Assembly: GCA_051453625.1 (NCBI GenBank)
Contig: JBOZIK010000001.1
Span: forward strand, 129,261,452 to 129,325,451
Reading direction: 5' to 3'
DNA: 64,000 bases
From: Welwitschia mirabilis
Lineage: Eukaryota > Gnetophyta > Gnetopsida > Welwitschiales
Part shown: in pieces, positions 47,323-58,280 of the stretch
Position numbering within the stretch: position 1 is the stretch's first letter
Layout of the letters: the number at the start of each line of letters is the position of its first letter
The notes under the pieces: generated by a model
What the model was told of the DNA's origin: nothing
Seen by the model: the letters and a program-made list of their open reading frames with translations, nothing else
Databases searched by the model: none
Program-made: the position numbers and the translations under genes

Positions 47323-48288
47323 TTAGGTGAGCTATGAATTTGTACATCATAAATTCATGATCATGTATCTCTAAAAATACTATAGAGCAAAATTCATCAA
47401 ATTTAAGCAAGTTGACTAAAGACATCTAATTGTTAGTACATATCTATTAAAGTAAAGACATCTTAGTCCAAAGTTCATGTTGATAAAAACCAAAGTTATG
47501 AACTTGATGCCTTGACATTTTCTATCTATTACATGGTAGTTAAATAAATCAATGGATACCTTTTAAGCTCAAAAAACTAGATCTTCCTTGATCATATAAA
47601 GCCTCAATGTCAAATCATTTGAAGAATTTTTAGCACTTTAATAATCAAATAAAATATAAAATGATGAATGCACAAATAAAAGAAACTTCTCATAAAGAAT
47701 TAAAGGCATCATTTGTAAGGATATTGCATTTCTTTCATCATTTGGTCTTTAATCTTTATTGTTATTATCTTCATTCATACTGATAATGATAACAAGAATA
47801 TCAAGAGGCTCAAATCTTTATCAAAGTAATATCTTTAGGCTTGTTATATTTTTATAGTTTTGGTTCTACATTATGGGTTATATTATTATTGAATATTATT
47901 GTAAGTTCATTCTTAAGTATTAAATACTTTGTAAGGCAACCCTTATAGGGATGTGCATTTGATACTATGCTTGTAAGCAATTGTTGAATGTAAGGTTATT
48001 AGTGAGCTAGAAAACCATTACTCTCTTGAGAGAGAGAGAGTGCTATCTTGCAAAGAGACTCTAATTTATTATAGGTTGGTGGTGTACCAAAAAAAAACTA
48101 TTTTCTTATAGATCAAGAATATCCAAAGGTGTGAGTGGAAGCTACCCTCTATATATGAACGTACCCAAGTTAGGGAATCCTATTATCTTGGTAAGGTTTT
48201 TTTCATTATACATTTCCATTCTATTGTTAATTTAAACTTTATTTAGTATAACTCATTCATCCCTCTCCTCTGATTTAAATGATCCTAA
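47323..48288 (+). repeat. 5' LTR of copia-2, right piece (966 bp)
   Basis: Aligns with 54,629-55,762. It carries a TATA box at 47,595 and one copy of the 83-bp unit that is present three times in the 3' LTR. The end GATCCTAA abuts the primer site after two bases. Confidence 0.92.
47595..47601 (+). promoter_or_regulatory. TATA box in copia-2 5' LTR
   Basis: TATAAAG in CCTTGATCATATAAAG. The 3' LTR has TATAAAAA in the same CCTTGATCA context at 54,911. Confidence 0.55.
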
Positions 48289-48290
48289 AG

Positions 48291-48302
48291 TGGTATCAAA
48301 GC
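48291..48302 (+). other. Primer-binding site of copia-2
   Basis: TGGTATCAAAGC differs by one base from TGGTATCAGAGC, the complement of the initiator tRNA-Met 3' end. Confidence 0.9.
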
Positions 48303-48310
48303 TAATATTT

Positions 48311-50200
48311 ATGAAAAGGAGTAACTTCCCTGAGTGAAGAATGAAAGGGATGTTGTCCATTATACTTACACTCTTCATCAGATAAACTATGCCTATTGGA
48401 AGATGAGGATGTAGGTGTACTTATATTATTTTAAGTTTTAGGTATTAAAAAGCATATAAGAAGGCTACACAAATCATATGGAAAACATAATAAATTATAC
48501 AAGTAATAACATTACTTAGATTAAGAAAGGGAAAGATTGAAAAGACAAAGAAAAAGCTACTTTCATGTATGATTCTAAAGCTAAAAATTCACTTCATTCT
48601 ACTTTAACTATGAAATAATTCAATAGAATAGTAGGATGCAAAATGATAGAACAAATTTGAAATGTTCTAGTTGGAACATATAAAGGTACTCCTATTGGAA
48701 AATAATCAAAGCTTTTAATTTGAATAAATCAATTTGAAAATCTCAAGATGAACCATGAAGAATGAGTTCATAAATACTTTACTAGGGTTTCTAATATTAT
48801 GAATGCAATACATGGAATTAGAGAATATCTTTCAGAATCAAAGGTAATACAAAAAGTTATTAGATCACTAAACCCTAATTATAGGCCTAAAACTATAGCT
48901 ATGAAAGAGTCTAAGTATTTCAAAACAATGAAGATAGAAGAGCTATAAAGTTCTCTTACAATGTATGAAATGTATCTCATATAATATGGAGCATTGAAAT
49001 AAAAACCTATTGCACTTAAGACAAGCCAAAGCACAAATTAGATATTAAAAGATAAAGTAATGGAAGAATAGAAAGAAGATGACTCTGATGATAAAAATAA
49101 GAAACTTTCCTTCTTCATAAAAGAAGTAAAGAAACTTCTTACACATAAATACAAAAAAAGAAAGGACTTCAGAAAAATATTTAGTTTTCCAACCAAAGGT
49201 AAGTCTTCTAATAATACTTTTTTTCCTAATATTTCAAAAGAAAAATGTTGGATATGTGGAGAACGAGGACATATAGCCTTAAAATGACATATTACCAGAT
49301 AAGGAATACAAGAAAAATACAAATAAGAATAAATCATTCTTTATATGATGAGATGATGATAAAGAGGCAATGAAATAAAAAACATCTAATAATTAAAAAA
49401 CCACATCCTTCATACATGGCCATTACACATCTTTAAAAATAAAATGATGAGATAGAAGAAGAGTGTGGTTCAAAAAGTGAAGATCATATAGGTATGAGTA
49501 TTTAAGAAGAGTACATTATAATTTCTAGAAAACTTATTAATCTACAAAAATTATGCACTAAGATAAAAAAGCTACTTCATATTCATAAAGAAGCTTATGA
49601 ACAAGAAAAAGATGCTTCTAATAAATTATCCTTTGAGAACTCAACTCTTAAAGATGAGGTTGATAAACTAATGTCTATTTTGAATAATGTAAGATATGAA
49701 CTTTAAGACTCAAATAAAGTCATTAAAAGATTTAAAATAGTAAAGAGAATTTAAATACCATGCTTTGGCATAGTGGAAATCCAAATGACAAGAATGTCTT
49801 AGGATATAATGAAGTGACAACTAGTACATTAGCTTTTCTATATGAAAAATGAAACTACAAATCAAGGAATGAACATTTGGAATTTATAAATAATATTATT
49901 TGCTATTATTATAGTAATAGATATCATTATCAGTATAGTTATTCAATGAATTATAAAAATAGTTATACTAATAATGCTAAAAGTCCTAGTAAAATGATAT
50001 AGCATTTTATGTATAATAAATCAAAAAAGTTTTGGGTACTAAAATTTAGATCAGTACTCTTAGCTTAAAATACATAACAAGGTGCTTATAACAATGAAAT
50101 TAAGTGTTTCTTAAGAAAAATAGGCGAAGTAAGGCACTAGCACAAAAAGCCTAATAAAAAAGATCTAATTCAATATAAAAGGCATAATAACAATGTTGAA
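48311..50200 (+). pseudogene. copia-2 gag remnant
   Basis: The first ATG after the primer site is at 48,311. INYAYWKMRM near 48,390 is the usual start of a copia gag. The UBN2-type capsid region follows: FENLKMNHEE, FTRVSNIMNAIHGIREYLSE and KVIRSLNPNYRPKTIAMKES (48,735-48,915), then ELxSSLTMYEMYL. A lysine-rich stretch (EVKKLLTHKYKKRKDF) precedes the zinc knuckle at 49,246, CWICGERGHIALK, whose last Cys codon is TGA. A coiled-coil tail follows: LINLQKLCTKIKKLLHIHKE and NSTLKDEVDKLMSILNN (49,530-49,700). A second, poorer Cys-box near 50,100 (IKCFLRKIGEVRH) ends it. Several stops and shifts; no protease follows. Confidence 0.88.
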
Positions 50201-50518
50201 ATACAACATTTCTATAATCAACTTGGTAACCGAATCATACAAATTCAAGGAACAAAAATATATATGAAGTTATGTTGAAAATTGGAGATTGGACATTACC
50301 TAATTAGGTAAGTAAACAAGTAATATCCTTCAACATTTCAACACCATTACACTTATCTTATGAGTTGAGATTATGTTTAGATGTATATTGGTGTAGTTAA
50401 AGTTAAATTACATGTGTGATATTTATCTTTGTGAAGTTTTATTATTATGTTTGAATTAGTTGTAGATTATTTTTCAAAAAAAAACCTAGAACTTTCATTA
50501 CAAAATTATTTAGTTTTG

Positions 50519-50940
50519 TAGACATCTTTGGTGAAGACATCTTAAGATTTATAGAAATTCTAAAAGAATGCATTTTAAGTTTGGAAAACATATTAGAAGG
50601 GTAGGTAGGTTACTTTATCTTTTTGAAATAGATGTCTTTAGTTTTATAGACATCTTAATAGCAAAACCAATGTATTTAAATTTTCTTAACAAGAGACATC
50701 TTTGAGTTTGTAAATGTCTACTTTTTGCGTTCTAAACATCTTTCAAGTTTTAGATGTCTTAACTATATTATTTTGGAAATAAAAAACATGCCAAAACCTA
50801 GGGTTTTAACCCTTTTATTTGGAAAAGAAACCACCAAATCTTATTTTTAAGTCCCCACTCAATATATGTCTTTATTAGAATATTTTGTAGGATTTATTTT
50901 CTCAAACTTCTCTAGCAAGATGTCTTAAATCTTTGAGAAA
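50519..50940 (+). repeat. Reiterated AGACATCTT/AGATGTCTT words in copia-2 spacer
   Basis: GTAGACATCTTTGG, GAAGACATCTTAAG, TAGATGTCTTTAG, TAGACATCTTAATAG, GAGACATCTTTGAG, AAATGTCTAC, AAACATCTTTC, TAGATGTCTTAAC and AAGATGTCTTAAAT occur in about 420 bp. The same word is reiterated in both LTRs of this element. Confidence 0.65.
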
Positions 50941-52120
50941 TATCAGAAGCAAGCAAGAATAAGGTTTTCTCTTAAACATATGCACATTTTTCGTAGTTTG
51001 TTATATTTTAGTTAATATTCTATCAGTTTCTCATTCTATCTTGTATAAATGATTAGAAGAAAGATAATAAGAACTTTTAGAGGAAAAGAATAGTTTCTAG
51101 AATAATAAATATCTTAATATAAACCTCAATTCTATCTTGAGGCAACTAGAAGAAGATTTAGAACTTGATTTAGAAACTTAATCATTGCATAAAAAACCCT
51201 TGGATTCCAAAAAAGCATAGAGATTATCTTATGAATTACTTTACTCAACTTGAATGAAAAATAATCATTCAACTAGATTAGCTAATTCTAGATCCAGTAG
51301 TAAAAGAATTCTATGCCAACATTCATGAAATTGATGATAGCATAGATTCCTTTAAAACATAGGTTAGAGGTATCTCTCTACACATTATTTCTAGTTTTAT
51401 TAATTTCTTACTCAGCATAGATGCCATAGATGTTCCTTAGATTTATACTAATTATTTCAAGGAAATATTTAGTTCTAGAGATATCAATGTATCTCAACAT
51501 AGTATAAGCAATGTTTTATTTAGACACATTAGAATTAATTTTATTAAAAACATTGAGAGAAAAGATAGGATACTAGATGCCTCAATTCTTGGTCTAATAA
51601 CTTTTTATAACATTCTAGTTAGAGGAGGTTGTTATAGCTATTACAAACCAACATAGACCTTTGATGTATATTATTTTCTCACTAGCTTATAGATAGATTT
51701 GAATTTTATTTTGTTCATGGATATCATCTTTTTTTTTCACAAGGGATAGACTTTTGATTACCCTTATCTTATTAACTTAATCATTAGCAGTGAAAATATT
51801 TTAATATCATAAGTTAACATCATTTATCAAAAGAAACCATTAGTAAAATTTAGTAAAAAATGTAGAGTTCTAGTGCCACTAGGTAAGGGTACAAATAAGA
51901 GGACATCACAATATCAACATTCATTTTCTATCACTACTCGGATCTATTCATTACTAAAAAAAGGATTAAAGGTCATCACAAAAATGGTAGGTAAAATTGA
52001 AAGAAATATTTTAAGGCTTAAGAAACAAAGATCTAAAGTAAGCAAGGGCAAGACACTAGTAGAGAGTTTAAAATCCATAAGAAATCCTACATGATCAGAC
52101 TCAGAGGAGGAGTTAGATGT

Positions 52121-52800
52121 AGAAGATAAAGCAAAACCTTTAGCTCCATTTGATATAGGTTATGACTCANNNNNNNNNNNNNNNNNNNNNNNNNNNNNNN
52201 NNNNNNNNNNNNNNNNNNNNNNNNNNNNNNNNNNNNNNNNNNNNNNNNNNNNNNNNNNNNNNNNNNNNNNNNNNNNNNNNNNNNNNNNNNNNNNNNNNNN
52301 NNNNNNNNNNNNNNNNNNNNNNNNNNNNNNNNNNNNNNNNNNNNNNNNNNNNNNNNNNNNNNNNNNNNNNNNNNNNNNNNNNNNNNNNNNNNNNNNNNNN
52401 NNNNNNNNNNNNNNNNNNNNNNNNNNNNNNNNNNNNNNNNNNNNNNNNNNNNNNNNNNNNNNNNNNNNNNNNNNNNNNNNNNNNNNNNNNNNNNNNNNNN
52501 NNNNNNNNNNNNNNNNNNNNNNNNNNNNNNNNNNNNNNNNNNNNNNNNNNNNNNNNNNNNNNNNNNNNNNNNNNNNNNNNNNNNNNNNNNNNNNNNNNNN
52601 NNNNNNNNNNNNNNNNNNNNNNNNNNNNNNNNNNNNNNNNNNNNNNNNNNNNNNNNNNNNNNNNNNNNNNNNNNNNNNNNNNNNNNNNNNNNNNNNNNNN
52701 NNNNNNNNNNNNNNNNNNNNNNNNNNNNNNNNNNNNNNNNNNNNNNNNNNNAGAAGATAAAGCAAAACCTTTAGCTCCATTTGATATAGGTTATGACTCA
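52121..52800. repeat. Identical 49-bp direct repeat flanking an assembly gap
   Basis: 52,121-52,169 and 52,752-52,800 are the same 49 bases, AGAAGATAAAGC...GGTTATGACTCA, without a mismatch. The protein frame of the extra ORF is continuous if the two are merged, so the 582 N between them are probably not real. Confidence 0.9.
52170..52751. other. Assembly gap, 582 N, probably spurious
   Basis: See the exact 49-bp repeat on either side; the contig ends appear to overlap. Confidence 0.95.
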
Positions 52801-53386
52801 GCTAGGATAGCAAATAGTGCATCTTCAAAAGAGTCATCTAGGAATGAGGTGCAAGCTTAGGGGAACTACTAGGCTTCCAAGAAGGCACACATGTAGGAGG
52901 ATCTAAGTCCTTCATAGTATAGGTAGGCACAATAGGAGATAGATTTTAAGAGCTTAGATGCAACACTTCTTATCTTTCATTGTCCACATCATAAGATCTA
53001 TATTGATCATTTCATAGTCCAATCACCACCCCCACATGTACCTTCTCCACTTCCATTGTGTCCACAATAATCATAGTAATCTCATGTTAAACCTATTTAA
53101 GTAGAACCATTTTTCTCCATGAAGTTACCTCTATCCTTTGTAGAAACTACCACTATCAGTTTCTTTAAGACATCTAGTGCTTTTCAAATGTACTAATATA
53201 TGTGGAGATAGGCCTTTAATGGCCCTAATGAGACATCTCATCACTCCTTTTGAAAGAGACATACTCCACCTCCCATTTCCTCATCATCATACACCCAACC
53301 AACCTCCACCACCCATGATAGTAATGACAATGATGAAGAAGATCAAGGAAAATATTATAGAGGTGATTTAGATCTTAGTGATTAGA

Positions 53387-54178
53387 GCTTTTTATGCTAT
53401 CTAAAAAGGGAAAGAAGTATTGATAAATCATTGGTAGATTAGTGACTTTTAATTAGGCACCACAACTTTTAGTTTAAGAACACTTTATTAGTCTTAGAGT
53501 CCTTGATTATAAGATCTTGAATTGGATTCATGAGTATCATCATTATTATTAATGATCCCTCTTGAGGTTTTGGCACATATTATTGTTACATGGCATTTTT
53601 CTATCATTACTTCTTATTAGCACATGTTTTTTTGATTGGAATATTTTTTTCTTTTAATATTATGCTTTCATTACCACACTCTTAATTTTGTTATACTCTA
53701 ATCATTTCTAATTAAAATAGTTTCATATGCTACTAATATATTTTCTGTAATATCATGCTCTAATATTTATTGATTAATATTTCATAAGCATATTCCTTAT
53801 GATGCATTATTAGTACTTAAATTTCAATTCTATTCTCTGATATTATGCCATATTACTGTTAGAATATTTCATTTAAGAAATTATAAAACATTTTTATGTT
53901 GTACATTTTACATGCTTATTTGAATAGCAAATATAATGATTTATCAGTTGTATTTATGCCATTAGTTAATTACTCAAATAACTCTCTAATATATCTTAGT
54001 CTTTTTTTCAAGTAATCTATATCTATGTATTTTCATCTGGCTTCAAGTGATTTATATCATGATTTTTTAATATCATTACAAATATTAATTATGTGCATTT
54101 CTCTAAAATATAAATGTCTAATTTTAATTAATTATATGATATTTTACTAATAATATTTACCAAGTTTTGAACATTATC
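53387..54178. other. copia-2 non-coding region before the polypurine tract
   Basis: T-rich sequence without ORFs, comparable in position to the untranslated stretch at 29,062-29,403 of copia-1. Confidence 0.5.
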
Positions 54179-54192
54179 AAAAAGGGGAAGAT
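54179..54192 (+). other. Polypurine tract of copia-2
   Basis: AAAAAGGGGAAGAT immediately before the 3' LTR. Confidence 0.8.
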
Positions 54193-54910
54193 TTTTAGAA
54201 AATCTAGTTTTAATTATTACACTTATCAAATATTTTATAGCATTTTGTAGATAAGTTAATACAAAGAACATTAGACCTTGATAAGCATCAGATAAAGATG
54301 AGTCTTAAAAGATAACATCTCATGAAAAGTATTAGTTGATAAAATACAAAATTAATTATTTAAATACATCTATGAAATTAAAGACGTCTTGGGTGAAAAC
54401 ATCTAAGAAGTTAAAGACATCTCATATGTACTAGAATGTTAAAGACATGTCATATGTACTAGAATGTAACTCACAAACTAAAATATAACTATCTTATTGA
54501 AGATAAATGAGCTGAATATTGAAGCTTACATAAATGAAAACATCTACATGTTTAAAGACATCCATACTACAATAAAATAGATTATAGAGTTAATTGAAAT
54601 TTTGACTAATATCTTACATTTCAAGTGTGCTATGAACTTATACATCATGAATTCATGATTACAGAGGTTCAAGGATACTATAGAGTAAAATTTATTAAAA
54701 CCTAGGCAGGTTGACTAAAGGCATCTATAAGGTAAAGACATCTGATTATTAGTAGATGTCTAAAAAAATGAAGATGTCTCATACCAAAGTTTACATTGAT
54801 AAAAACATAAGTTACATGCCCAATGTGTAGATGTTGTCTATCCATTACATGATAGTCATGAAGTTGAATGGCTATGTTTCAAGCTCAAATGGCTAGATCT
54901 TCCTTGATCA

Positions 54911-54918
54911 TATAAAAA
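54911..54918 (+). promoter_or_regulatory. TATA box in copia-2 3' LTR
   Basis: TATAAAAA in CCTTGATCATATAAAAAC; same place as TATAAAG in the 5' LTR. Confidence 0.55.
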
Positions 54919-55324
54919 CTTGATGCTACAAATCAAAGAACTTTTATTACTTCATTGATTAAAAAACAAATATAGAATGATAAATGCATGAGTAAAAGGA
55001 ACTTCTCATAAAGAATTAAAGGCATCAATCATAATAAGCTTATATTGATTTGATCATTCGGTCTTGGATCTTCATTATCATTATCTTCATTCATACTCAT
55101 TATGATAACAACATCGTATGGAGCTCAAATCTTTATCAAAGAAATATCTTTAAGCTTGTTGTTATTTTGTACTTTGGGTTCTACATTGTGGGCTATCTTA
55201 TTATTAAATCTTATCGCAAGTCCATTTTTGAATATCAAATACTTTATAACAAAACCCTTGTAGGGGTTTGCATTTGAGACTATTATTATAAGCACTCATT
55301 TGATGTAAAGTTATTAATGAAATA

Positions 55325-55590
55325 GAAAACCATTATTCCCTTATGAGGAAGAGAGTAGTACCTTGCAAGGAGACTCTTACTATTATAAAGGTTTTTAGTA
55401 TACCTATGAAAACCACTATTCCCTTTAGAGTGGAAAAGTACTACATTGTGAGGAGACTCTAACTATTGTAAAAGTCCATGGTGCATCTATGAAAACCACT
55501 AGTCCATTAAGGTGGAGAGGGTATTGCCTTATGAGAAGACTCTCATTTGTTATAAGATTTGTGGTATACTAGAAAACCACTATTTTCTTG
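55325..55590. repeat. 83-bp minisatellite in copia-2 3' LTR, three units plus a partial one
   Basis: Units start with GAAAACCA(T/C)TA at 55,325, 55,408, 55,491 and 55,572. Each has a GAGGAGACTCT-like middle. The 5' LTR has only one unit, from 48,010. Confidence 0.88.
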
Positions 55591-55762
55591 TAGGTCAAGA
55601 ATATCTTGAGGTGTGAGTAAAAGCTACACTTTGTATGTGGATGTATGTTGGTTTGGGAACCATGTTATCTTCATAAAGTTTTTTCATTTTGCATTTCCAT
55701 TTTATTATTAATTTAAATTTTATTTAGTGGAACTCATTTTCCTTTAATTTCAATGATTCGTA

Positions 55763-55767
55763 ATAAG
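55763..55767. repeat. Right target-site duplication of copia-2 (ATAAG)
   Basis: Matches 36,350-36,354. Confidence 0.85.
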
Positions 55768-57009
55768 AAATGTAAGTGTAAGGGTATACATAGGACTAAT
55801 AGATGTTAATAAAAATTTAGTTCTTGCTACATCGGTTATTATGAACACTAATATTTAGCATCTTAAACAAAGATAAATAAATGATTTTATTGCTAGATTC
55901 ACACCATCTTGGTAATTATATTTTATTTAATATTATTATAAAGGTCATCTTCATCTACCTCAAAGTTCTCCTTACTCTTTCCTTTATTTGATGTTTGTGA
56001 AGTGGAACTTGACTTTAAGGTCATTAATTTTTTTCCTCAATCACTCCATCTTTTATGAGATTTATTTCCTAGGTTATACATGGACTTTAAAGCTTTTGAA
56101 AGTTTATAATATTAAAGTTCTTTAATTCTCCCATACTGGTAGTCTACAATAAGACATCTTAACACTTTATAAATTACGTTTTCCTGGGGTATATCTTCAC
56201 AAATGCCTCAAATGGCATTCATCACTTTACTTATTCTTGTAAAGTACTAATGTATTTATTGTCCTTAATTCGTCCTCAGGATCTTGAAATGATTTATTTA
56301 AATAAGCATTTTGGATTATGTCATGGTTAAATTTTCCTCATATTTTATCTCTAATAATACATCTCATGATTTCTTGAAAGTTTTACATATGAAAACATAA
56401 TTAAATTCATTAGATAAGAGTGTGTAGAATAGATCATTCTTTTTCTTTGAGTCAAAAATTTGCATGTTTTTATCCTCTTGCTCCCATTTCAAGATTGGCT
56501 TAATTTCATTAATTTCTATACCTATAATATTCTTCATCTTTATTTTATGCATCATATATTTATGTAGAATATCTTACCATACATTAAACATAAGTAACTA
56601 TAAGCATCCTCATATTTTAATAAGCATAGTTGATGCCATTGAAGAGATGTGGTCTTATAGTTAATAATGTTTTTGTGGTTTCCTCTAAGTTGAGTATTAA
56701 AACTCTGGTACCATTGGATTGTTGAACTCAAGTAGGTGAATCAATAGTAATTAAAAAATTAAGTAATTAACAATTTATATTAAAAAAAATAATGGAATGA
56801 GTAGTAATACGAAATGAACTCACAAATATAATGTGGTTACCTAGCTTGGTTATGTTAACTCTCAAAGGGTGAATATTCACCATATCTTTAGATAACTTAA
56901 TTTTAAATCATGATTTAAGACTCAGCACTAACATTACAAGCCTTTTTTATAATTATATGTAACTCTTAAGATCACATCCAAACCCTATGGGGAACAATAC
57001 TATACAAAG
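55768..57009. other. No gene seen
   Basis: AT-rich DNA. The overlapping short frames at 56,364-56,664 on both strands are low-complexity Ile/Phe/Lys strings. Confidence 0.4.
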
Positions 57010-57190
57010 AGGAATCCCTTCATAAAGGGATCTTACAAGCCTATCAAGGCTAAAAATAATGATTTGATTATCAAAACCACCTTAAACTTCTACATGATAC
57101 AAATACCATATAAATTAGAATCCCTTCACAAAGAAATCCTACAAGCCTCTTAAGGTTAAATGCAATGATATACAAATATAATGGATATAA
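57010..57190. repeat. Direct repeat, period about 106 bp
   Basis: GAATCCCTTCATAAAGGGAT (57,012) and the following CTTACAAGCC(T)ATCAAGG recur at 57,118 as GAATCCCTTCACAAAGAAAT and CCTACAAGCCTCTTAAGG. Confidence 0.6.
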
Positions 57191-57770
57191 TATGGCTTTT
57201 AATAAATCCTAGAAATTCATAAGATTGAAATAAAAACACCTTAAACCCGAAACAAATAGCGTATACTACTAGATTCTAAGTGATAAATAAAGAAGAATCT
57301 TTGTACAAAATTAATTTATACTTTATAAGTCAATAACTCATCTTAATTATAAACTCTAACATTATGAAACTATAATAATAAAATGAAGTCTTAAAACCTC
57401 TGTCAATAGTTATAAGATATGAAAGTGTTAGTTAATCTTAAATCTCTTTTGCTAATAGAACTTTATTCATATCTTGTAAATATTAAATGCTTTATTTACT
57501 TGAGAATGCTTATTATTGATGGTGCTAAAACACTTCTTGTTAGGAAATATTTACATCCATGGTTATTTTATTTTTTAATTACTACATAAAGTATATTTCT
57601 TATCATGACTACACACATCTACTATTAATAATAGATATCTTTCAATAACTACACACTTCTTTTCTCAAAGTTTCCTTTTTATCTTAATGTATACATCTTA
57701 GGATGCGTAGATATTTATTTTTTAAAGAATTGATATAACTTTAATTAATAAATGTTTTTAGTAGGCTAGA
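57191..57770. other. No gene seen
   Basis: Anonymous AT-rich sequence. Confidence 0.4.
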
Positions 57771-58280
57771 GATGTCTTTTACTATTTAAAATATTATTTT
57801 TACATGTATACATTTATTGCATGTTTAGTTTTATTTATTAAGCCACCTTGAGATTGTGACTATATCTTTGATTTCATGATTATTTCTTTTTTACTAAGAC
57901 CTTGGTTATATACATCTTTAAAACTATATAATATTCTACATGCTATTCTACATTCTACCAAGATGTTTTGTGGATGCTTTAGATGTTATCTATGTAGTGT
58001 TCAAGTTTTAGATGAAACATATTCCATGTTAAAAATGTCTTCATATGTTATAGACATCTTTTATACAAGCAAATGTCTTTTAATTCTAAAGACATCTTTT
58101 ACAATTATAGAAACTTTTTATTAAACATCATATTCTCCTCAATCATTCTATTTCCTACATTTTTTAGATGTTTAAAATAATCATGACATACAACATAATT
58201 TTAATTTCTAAGTAAACGTTTGCAATAAATTATAAATGTTTACTTTTTTGTTAGGTATCTTCATGAGTGCAAATGTCTTA
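57771..58280 (+). repeat. Third cluster of AGACATCTT/AGATGTCTT words
   Basis: GAGATGTCTTTT (57,770), TAGATGTTATC, AAAATGTCTTCAT, TAGACATCTTTT (58,050), AAATGTCTTTT, AAAGACATCTTTT (58,090), TAGATGTTT and AAATGTCTTAT (58,270). Probably a remnant of the spacer or LTR of another member of the copia-2 family. Confidence 0.45.

Larger units (their letters stand above)
51060..53386 (+). pseudogene. copia-2 extra ORF (putative plant transposon protein-like)
   Basis: A single frame from about 51,280 to 51,760 with four TAG stops gives LDPVVKEFYANIHEIDDS, VRGISLHIISSFINFLLSID, NYFKEIFSSRDINVSQHSIS, NVLFRHIRINFIKN, LDASILGLITFYNILV and TFDVYYFL. EFYANI followed by VRG and a compact helical region is the layout of the 'putative plant transposon protein' domain. 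A basic segment (51,873-52,094: IERNILRLKKQRSKVSKG) and an acidic one (SDSEEELDVEDKAKPLAPFD, crossing a probably false gap) follow, ending at TAG 52,858. Another frame continues to about 53,386 with SSSSYTQPTSTTHDSNDNDE, an acidic tail. No signal peptide or membrane helix is evident. Confidence 0.65.
36355..55762 (+). mobile_element. Ty1/copia-type LTR element, copia-2: gag and extra ORF, no pol, carrying a nested CACTA
   Basis: The LTRs lie at 36,355-48,288 (split by the nested element) and 54,193-55,762, with ATAAG duplicated outside. A Met primer site follows the 5' LTR at 48,291. Without the CACTA and its extra ATT the element is about 8.84 kb, close to copia-1. The inside holds a copia-like gag (48.3-50.2 kb), a spacer with reiterated AGACATCTT words, and an extra ORF (51.1-53.4 kb). 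I find no protease, integrase, RT or RNase H motifs. The only N run inside (52,170) appears to be spurious. It therefore looks like a non-autonomous derivative. Confidence 0.92.
54193..55762 (+). repeat. 3' LTR of copia-2 (1,570 bp), uninterrupted
   Basis: Begins TTTTAGAAAATCTAG against TGTTGGAAAATTTAG of the 5' LTR and ends GATTCGTA. It is about 200 bp longer than the 5' LTR because of two extra 83-bp units. It gives the empty site of the CACTA insertion at CTTACATTTCAAG (about 54,624). It contains a dozen AGACATCTT-like words (AAAGACGTCTTGG keeps a CpG). Confidence 0.93.

Noticed and set aside
48010-48100. (GA)n microsatellite as a separate feature
   Set aside because: GAGAGAGAGAG at about 48,028-48,040 is a short local variant inside the single 83-bp unit of the LTR.
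49038-49337. 99-codon minus-strand ORF
   Set aside because: Antisense of the copia-2 gag zinc-knuckle region, whose sense frame has clear gag motifs.
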